A stretch of 64,000 nt of DNA from Tamarix chinensis (lineage: Eukaryota > Streptophyta > Magnoliopsida > Caryophyllales > Tamaricaceae). Shown piece after piece: positions 57,601 through 64,000 of this stretch. A program made the translations under genes and the position numbers. How positions within the stretch are numbered: the stretch's first letter is position 1; each line of letters starts with the position of its first letter. The notes under the pieces are model-generated. The model was not told the DNA's origin. It saw nothing but the letters and a program-made list of their open reading frames with translations, and did not search any database. The stretch is taken from the NCBI GenBank assembly GCA_030549775.1, contig CM060173.1, forward strand, positions 26,664,032 to 26,728,031. The letters run 5' to 3'.

Positions 57601-58139
57601 TGGGGTAGGAGTATCCATAGATCCTCAAGATGATAATGATTTTGCATACTTGATTATGGAACCAATCATATTATATGTCTTTGATAATGATATTAATAAT
57701 GTGACTAACCCTAATAAGTTTACTTTAAGTCATTCTTGTAGATATGTAACATATTTGTAGGAAGAATATCAAGCCACTTAAGATGTCAACATACATAAAC
57801 TTTGTGTGTTACAAGATATTACAAAGGGAGCTATTATACATAAAAGTTAACTCCACAAGTCAAGAACATAGTTAACATTTTAGTCATCATCCTTATTTTG
57901 ATTAGGATTCTTGTTAGTTGTTTTTATGTACTAATTAAGTTTTTTTTATTTTATAATATTTTTATTTATTTATGTATTATATAGGGTATATGTACATCAT
58001 TTACACCAGATTATGTGCTAGTTAGCCATGTGGGTGTCATTTGGCTCTCTTAGTTACTAGTAAGCAATGTAAGGTGGTGTGTCTAGTGTGCTTGTGTGTG
58101 TTTAGTTCAATAGTGTTAAGTAGAGTAAGAGAAATAAAG
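57601..58139. other. Unassigned AT-rich interval
   Basis: A broken open stretch at 57,600-57,870 has codon-like texture but matches no family I recognise. The remainder is AT-rich without features. Confidence 0.35.
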
Positions 58140-60282
58140 AATCATAGCATAGTTATGTAAGTATGCATGGTCAACCAAAGTAGTAAAGTGATGAGAGGAT
58201 GTCGATCCCAAAGGGACAAAGAGGAATGAAATATGTTAGCCAACGTCAAGTATCCTATAAATCTACTAATGTGAATTAATGTTGATAGGGTGATGCTAAA
58301 AATATAATAAATATTTGAATGCACAAAGAGTTAACAAATTCAATGCAAGATAGATGTGAAGGAAATTGGGAGGTAGATTCATGAGAGGAAAGTTGTTAAT
58401 GCTAAATGTGTGTACCCTATGACAATTTATAGCATGTCAGACTCAATGAATATTAATCCTCCTAGACTCACTGGGTTTCACTCAACGGTAAAACATACTC
58501 TAAAGCCATCTTCATCATGATTTATAGGCCCTGGAAATGTTGCATAGCGAGGGTTAAAGGATTAATGACAAGGTTTCTTCACCTTTTGGTGCCAACCTTA
58601 TCACCATTTGTCATCATAAGTTTTGCACACTATCAAGTTGATGCAGAATTCAGACAACTGCCTAATGTGGCCAACTTTCAATACCTTGACAATTGCAACT
58701 TAACAAAATAAAATACCATTTAACTCAACATGAATTGAAATGTCAAGGTTATAGCAACAAAGATTTCCAAATTTTTCCTTTCACTAAGAAGCTAGCTAAT
58801 GCTAAACTTATTCCAGCCAACATAAAGTGAATAAGAGAAAGAAGGAGAGGGACTAGAGAGATTATGGTAATCCAACCCTTATTTAGCTTAATCACTCCTT
58901 CTTTTTCCTCTCTCAATGGAGCACTAATGGGACCCTTCTCCTTCTCTTCCTCTCTCTACTACTCTTCAATTGCCATTGTTATTTTTCTCTCTTTGTGGAT
59001 TCCTTGATTTTTCTTCCTTGATTGATCAATCGATCGATGTCCTTGCTTCAATCCTAGGGTATTTATAATGTGCATCCATGTAGATAGGAAAAATGTCCCC
59101 TAGTGCATGTAATGGTCAGTTGTACCCACGTGTCAGGCGGTTGTACCCTATTGTTAAGTGGTAGTGCTTTATAGTAGACTTCAGGAAAATTGTGCATTCT
59201 TCTTTTATTGACCTGTAGACCTATGATGGTGACTTGGGCAAGAACTCCTATGGTGTTTGTAGGGTGAAGAGATGCTTTGAGACATTAAGTTGAAAAAATT
59301 ATTAAGCTTATGAGGAGTCATAAGAGTGGAGAGTGATATTAGTTCATAAGATAAAAGAGCTAATTTAGGTTAAACTAAAGTGATGCATGCAATATCTCAA
59401 AAGGTGAAAAAATTATTAAGAATCGCACCTTATGAATTCCTCATGTGGAAAAAATCATGGATATAATGATACTCGTATGGTCTTTTACTCAACTCAAATC
59501 CACTCATATCACTTTGACCAAGCTATTGCTCCGCTCAAGAAACATTATGGCAGTATAAGAGGAGAACTTTATGTAAAATAAGGTAGCAATTCTATTCCTT
59601 TATCCATGTTGAGTTTCTAGTTTCATCTAAGAAACTGCTTGCAAGTGTGAGAGATATTAAAAAAATTCAATAGTGTGTGGTGTGCATGGAATGAATTTTT
59701 AGGGATTTTTCTTCAAGAATTCCTATTAGACCAGTAAGGGTCATCAAGGTACTTGTGAACTTCAACATCCTTTTCCATTAGTCGACTTTATCAAAATCCT
59801 ATTAGACCAATAATATTCTTTAGGGTTTTTTTCTAATACTAAATGAAATAGGGTTTCCTCAGATTGGCAAGGTCTTTTTAAACAAGTGTATATTTGGGTC
59901 TCAGACATGTACCCCCAGTTACTCCACCCTAACACCTATTCTGGAAATATTCAAGCACACTTGTCACCTTACTAAATGGTTTGACGCAAGTGCACACATG
60001 GCTCTCATGCAAGTGCCCTTGGTTACTAGGTGTTTTAGGCATTGAAGCTCCCTTTTCATCTATTAATATACCGTGATAGGCTCTTAACTAACTGTTAGGG
60101 TCAATTCTCCTAAACTTATTCAATTGTATCCTTCATAGGGTGGTTATGGAAGGTCTTCTATTACTTTATCTTGAGGATATCGTAGGGCAATTATCTTTCT
60201 CCTTAGTGCAAAGTCTAATAGGATTTGAAGATATTCCTCATTTCCTTGTGCTCAAAGTGGTTCTATGCTAACGGTTTTAACA
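58140..60282 (-). repeat. Probable 3' LTR of a minus-strand element
   Basis: The right end (plus GGTTTTAACA at 60,282) abuts ATCCCCACTTTTGC, which on minus is a polypurine tract, so the LTR lies to its left. A minus TATA box (TATAAATACC) at about 59,059-59,068 is followed downstream on minus by a leader-like A/G-rich stretch. The left edge (about 58,140 or further left) is not fixed. Confidence 0.5.
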
Positions 60283-60296
60283 ATCCCCACTTTTGC
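60283..60296 (-). other. Polypurine tract of the minus-strand element
   Basis: The minus strand reads GCAAAAGTGGGGAT immediately before TGTTAAAACC, the inferred LTR start. This resembles the copia tract AAGTGGGAGAT. Confidence 0.6.
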
Positions 60297-61079
60297 AAGT
60301 TAACAAAAATAGATATGACCATAAGATCAATATGTCCTTTAAGAATTCAAATTAGCTCAATTATTTCATATATAAAGTATTCAAGTCAACAACTCTGTTA
60401 ATTTTCATGTGTGCATAGATTTCATAGTAGGGATAATTACTCACTTTATATGAGAACTGATAAGGTAAGTAGTAGGGCTACCTTTGTTGGTGAGATTTTA
60501 CATATTAGTAATCCTGAAAAACTAAATAAATCTATGTAAATAGAAAACATGAAAATATACTACATTAATTAGTATTAAAAATCAAAGAGATCATTGAAAC
60601 ATTCTAATATAATAACTAAGATAGGCCCTCCCATTGACAAAAGTTGATAGTGTTCACACTGTCGGGGCTGGAGGGTAAGGGAACTAAAAGATAAAAAAAA
60701 TATAGTATAGCCATGTGGCCAGGATTCAACACAAATAAAAAAAAATAACCATAAAAAACTAGCTTCTTGGGGTTCTAGACATGGGTCAAACTGATTTTGA
60801 TGGTGATGGCTTCACCAGTAGGGTTATGGTGTGACAGTGGTAGTTATAGGGTCAGTCTTCTTTCTCGGAACTATCTGGGTCATCCTATACTGGGATGTTA
60901 CCCCGGGTATCAATCACTCCTTTACCTTCCAAGGTGGGGAGAAATTTCACCCTGCTACACTGCACACTTGCAAACTTGCCCAATTTTCATTCCTCAACCG
61001 ACTCTTGCAAGCGTCCCGATCTTACCTCCCCTAAATGAGCGATTGATAGTTTCATCTGTGGATTAACTCTCATAATTTT

Positions 61080-61900
61080 TGAATTAATCAAACCCAAAAA
61101 TTCTAGTGTGGTTAATAACTTTGTAATGATTATGATGATCTCCTTGTGCTCTCTTAATAGTATATCCATATTCTCCCTTAACACCTACATCTTTGCCTCC
61201 AACCCCACCTGATGCCGCGCTGGATGTGGTGATGGTGACTTTACTTTAGGAATTGGCAAAGTGGCATTGAAGAATCAACTTATGATGATCTGGTTGATAG
61301 AGTGAGGGGTGGTGACCTTTTCCTCATTGGGTTCTAGAGGTACTACTACTCTAGCACAAAGGCCAAAAACTAAGGCAGGGTAGAAGATTGGACCCTGTGG
61401 CTTTGTGGTAACTAGTTCCAATTAATCTTGTATAATTATTCCAACATCGATGGTGCATTTGGTAAGGACATAATAGAGTAATACCATGCGGTTAAAAGAA
61501 ATTGATCGATCATGTATGGTGGGAAGTAAATGACTTATAAGGAAAGGGTACCATACCTTTGCTTGAGGGAGGAGTTGCGGGCCGTCACAGTGGATAGTGC
61601 CATTGGTGGTGACTCTCCATTGTGTGCCCAACTTGGTTAGGGTGGTGAGAATATTGGCTGCAAATTCTGTAGTGGGGTTATCGATTAGTTCGGATTATTC
61701 TTCAATATCAAAAGAAGGTAGGCGATAAAGGCTATTGATGGTAGTAGAGAGATAAGAAACTAACTTCCCACTGACATAAGCCGTCTTTATTTTTCTCTTT
61801 ATGTTGAGGTTGGAGTAGAATTCAAAGACTATGAGCGGTGAGAATTATTAGGGGGGTGCTTATAGAAAGTGACCCATTGATGATAGTTGATAGGGTCGGT
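61080..61900 (-). pseudogene. Env-like/putative plant transposon-protein domain remnant, third copy
   Basis: Minus 61422-61631 reads LLPQAKVWYPFLISHLLPTI, then SFNRMVLLYYVLTKCTIDVG, a close fit to the third-ORF domain pattern L-x-P-x-A-K-x-W-x-x-F-I...L-L-Y-A-I-x-x-x-x-x-I-x-V-G. Upstream (61,640-61,810) KTAYVSGKLVSYLSTTINSL and LYRLPSFDIEE match its first half, broken by one stop. A helical Lys/Glu-rich tail follows (60,987-61,184). Its position upstream of a polypurine tract and LTR shows it belongs to an LTR element cut off on the right by the LTR at 61,922. Confidence 0.72.
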
Positions 61901-61921
61901 GAGGTACTGTGGTAGGCCAGG

Positions 61922-64000
61922 TGTAACACCCCCAGAATACACTCCTGAAAAAAAATAATTGAAAGAATAAAGTAGAAGCTAGAAGAGAATTTGGGAATGT
62001 TACCACCACATCTAACACAAGATAAATGTCCATCATCTATCTCATGCTAGATGCAAGGCTAAAACCTGTCGAATAAAATTTCAAACAACGTCTATGCAGT
62101 GAGGATAAACTCCCACAAGGAAATATCCACAAGCAGATGGCAAGTGAATAGATTCACTAAATAAAATCATCGTTGAATCATCAGCGGAACCTGTGAAATA
62201 AATTCGAATTTTAAAAGCTTATCAGAGTATAAGGAATTAAAAGCCAATTACAATGCCCTTGATATTTTAAATACAACAATTAAAACTTCTAAAAATAAAT
62301 ACAATCAAAAAAGACAAATCCCGATAGATCAAATTTCGGATTGCCTACTCTCTCAAACCAAGCCTTCCACCCAAATACAATATCCGATCTCAAACCTGCA
62401 CAAGAGGTCTGCTCCCCACCATCAGTGGATCATCACAGGACCCATTCAACCAAGGTAGTATCAGTACGGGTCCAATACAGAGTAAATCCCACTACCCTAT
62501 CTTATGGGAGAGAGGTAAACTATAACATCAAGTGCATATTGAATCATGGTGCATTACGTTGATACAATATTATGCATACTCAATACCCACATCATAAGTC
62601 CTACCATACACATATAATAACATGCGAAACATATGTAACATCCTATTTAAACATGTAAGTGTGGTATGACCGAAATATAAAGTAGCTCATGCACCTCAGG
62701 CAAGAATAATCCATATTATTGACAACTTATTACATGGCCACACAATTTCGGATGCAACATCTTAAACTAATAAGAGATTCAGATAAACCAACCGGGCATT
62801 TTTGGACAACGCCAAACCAAACTAGGCCAAATCAGGAATTTACCAAGCGGGCATTTATAGGCAATGCCAAACCAAACCAATCGGGCATTTAGACCCATAG
62901 ACATTACTTAAAGACATGTCCAGCCCCGATCCTCTGCTTGTGGGAATGAGCAGCACCCATGAAACGGATAGTCAGTAAGCTACATACTGAGTAAGGGAAC
63001 TATGCAGCTAAGGCCAAACATATAAAACATACAATATAGCATACATGGAATAATCACATAAGCAGCATGTAGTAATACAAATAATGAAGGCCGACTATGG
63101 TCTGGGTAGACTCATTCTTTAGATCTCTAGTAAATATAATCGATTCACATCATAGTCTTTATCAATCCATATGAGTTCGGAAACCCCACTATTATAGCCG
63201 GTGGATCGATCATGCAGGGCAAAGTGCGCCTGGGCACTATTATTCGCCGGTGGACTAGTCATGCAGGGCAAAATGTTCCTGGCCACTATTATTCGCCGGC
63301 AGACCGGTCTAGCCCTGACTCACATGATGTTTCACTGTAATTACTTCATATCTTTCCCCATGTCTTATCAACATTATGTTTGGTTTGTTGAGCACATAAT
63401 CCCCCACTATTATAGCCGGTGGAACGGTCATGCAGGGCAAAATGTGCCTGACCACTATTATTCGCCGGTGGACAAGTTATGCAGGGCACCTCGGCTCCTG
63501 GCCACTATTATTCGCCGGTGGACTGGTCTGGGCTCAGCTGAACAATATTTCTCTTTAAATGATTAGTATTTTATTCGTGTCTTATTTGGTAAGCGATTGA
63601 CCCTTGACATGCATGTATCTAACCCTCTACTTCTATCCTCCCTAGAGGGCCCATCCCATATCTTAGGACTCTTGCGCCCCTTATCACACCTCAATATCCA
63701 TTCCCCTTTATGCTTACACATAATGAAAACTAACTCCAAAGGGTGTGGGTTAAGGTCCAACGCCTCGTAACATCAAACTCCACCCGCTGTTATCCTCTAG
63801 GGTTTCCCTTGAAACCCTAAGTGGACTTATATGGCCCAACTTCCTCTTACTTCACTACCATTAATTCATTTATCGTCCAACACCTCATCTCATATAGGTT
63901 CAATCCCAAATCATATCACTTTAATCATTGATTTCATAGGTGATCGAAAAACCCTAGTTGGCCACCCCAAACCCTAGCACATTTCTTCCCCTACAAGTAA
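61922..64000 (-). mobile_element. Start of a large TGTAACACCCC-family LTR, running off the window
   Basis: Begins TGTAACACCCCCAGAATACA. It shares with the block at 43,859 the GGAATGAGCARCACCCATRAAA segment (62,943-62,966) and CCCCACTATT tandem units. Orientation is inferred as minus by comparison with the plus solo LTR at 12,827, whose right end is the complementary counterpart. The other end is outside the window. Confidence 0.6.
63187..63550. repeat. Two-level tandem repeat: 48-50-bp units in two blocks 218 bp apart
   Basis: Units start at 63,187, 63,235 and 63,284, and again at 63,405, 63,453 and 63,503. Each has CACTATTATWNGCCGGTGGA, and most then have TCATGCAGGGCAAA. The three-unit block is duplicated 218 bp downstream with about 70 bp of non-unit DNA between. 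The open frame 63,201-63,566 is a by-product. Confidence 0.92.

Noticed and set aside
57600..57870. Possible small host gene
   Set aside because: Broken frames, no recognised family and repeat-rich surroundings; left as unassigned.

Overview
The window looks like nuclear DNA of a flowering plant. It holds two intron-bearing genes with plant GT-AG intron structure, low overall GC, and dense nested plant-type LTR retrotransposons. I cannot name the species.

Gene island (about 1-10,800). Two convergent host genes are present. A PDCD2-like MYND zinc-finger gene on the plus strand (coding 1507-7175) can be followed through ten coding exons, 434 codons. Its last intron (3542-7019) carries an old antisense Ty3/gypsy-like element that has only gag and protease. 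An ENSA/ARPP19 endosulfine gene on the minus strand (coding 8127-9853, six coding exons, 170 codons) keeps the FDSADW kinase-target core and has a repetitive acidic, Thr-rich tail. The two genes' 3' ends face each other across about 950 bp.

Repeat sea (about 12,100-64,000). I see no further host gene. In order: (1) a Ty1/copia element on + (12113-20676), split inside gag by a 3.9-kb solo LTR; (2) a Sirevirus-like Ty1/copia element on - (20891-33132) with an env-like third ORF, multiple polypurine tracts and a (TTC)51 tract in gag; (3) a short repeat-rich spacer; (4) another copia element on + (33754-42704), whose 5' LTR is split by a decayed endogenous pararetrovirus (Caulimoviridae) fragment on -; (5) a cluster of LTR sequences with TGTAACACCCC-type ends in both orientations (about 42,990-49,770), holding a LINE remnant and a 507-bp hAT-type MITE with an exact 8-bp target duplication; (6) a Sirevirus-like remnant on + (about 49,774-57,600) with gag and env-like pieces but no visible pol; (7) the 3' part of another element on - with an env-like domain and LTR (about 58,140-61,900); (8) the start of another TGTAACACCCC-type LTR with a two-level tandem repeat, running off the window end.

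All mobile-element reading frames contain stops, frameshifts or lost catalytic residues, so they read as relics. The nesting gives a relative order of insertion. Exon coordinates were deduced by reading splice sites and conserved protein blocks by eye. LTR edges are accurate to a few bases where stated and otherwise approximate.
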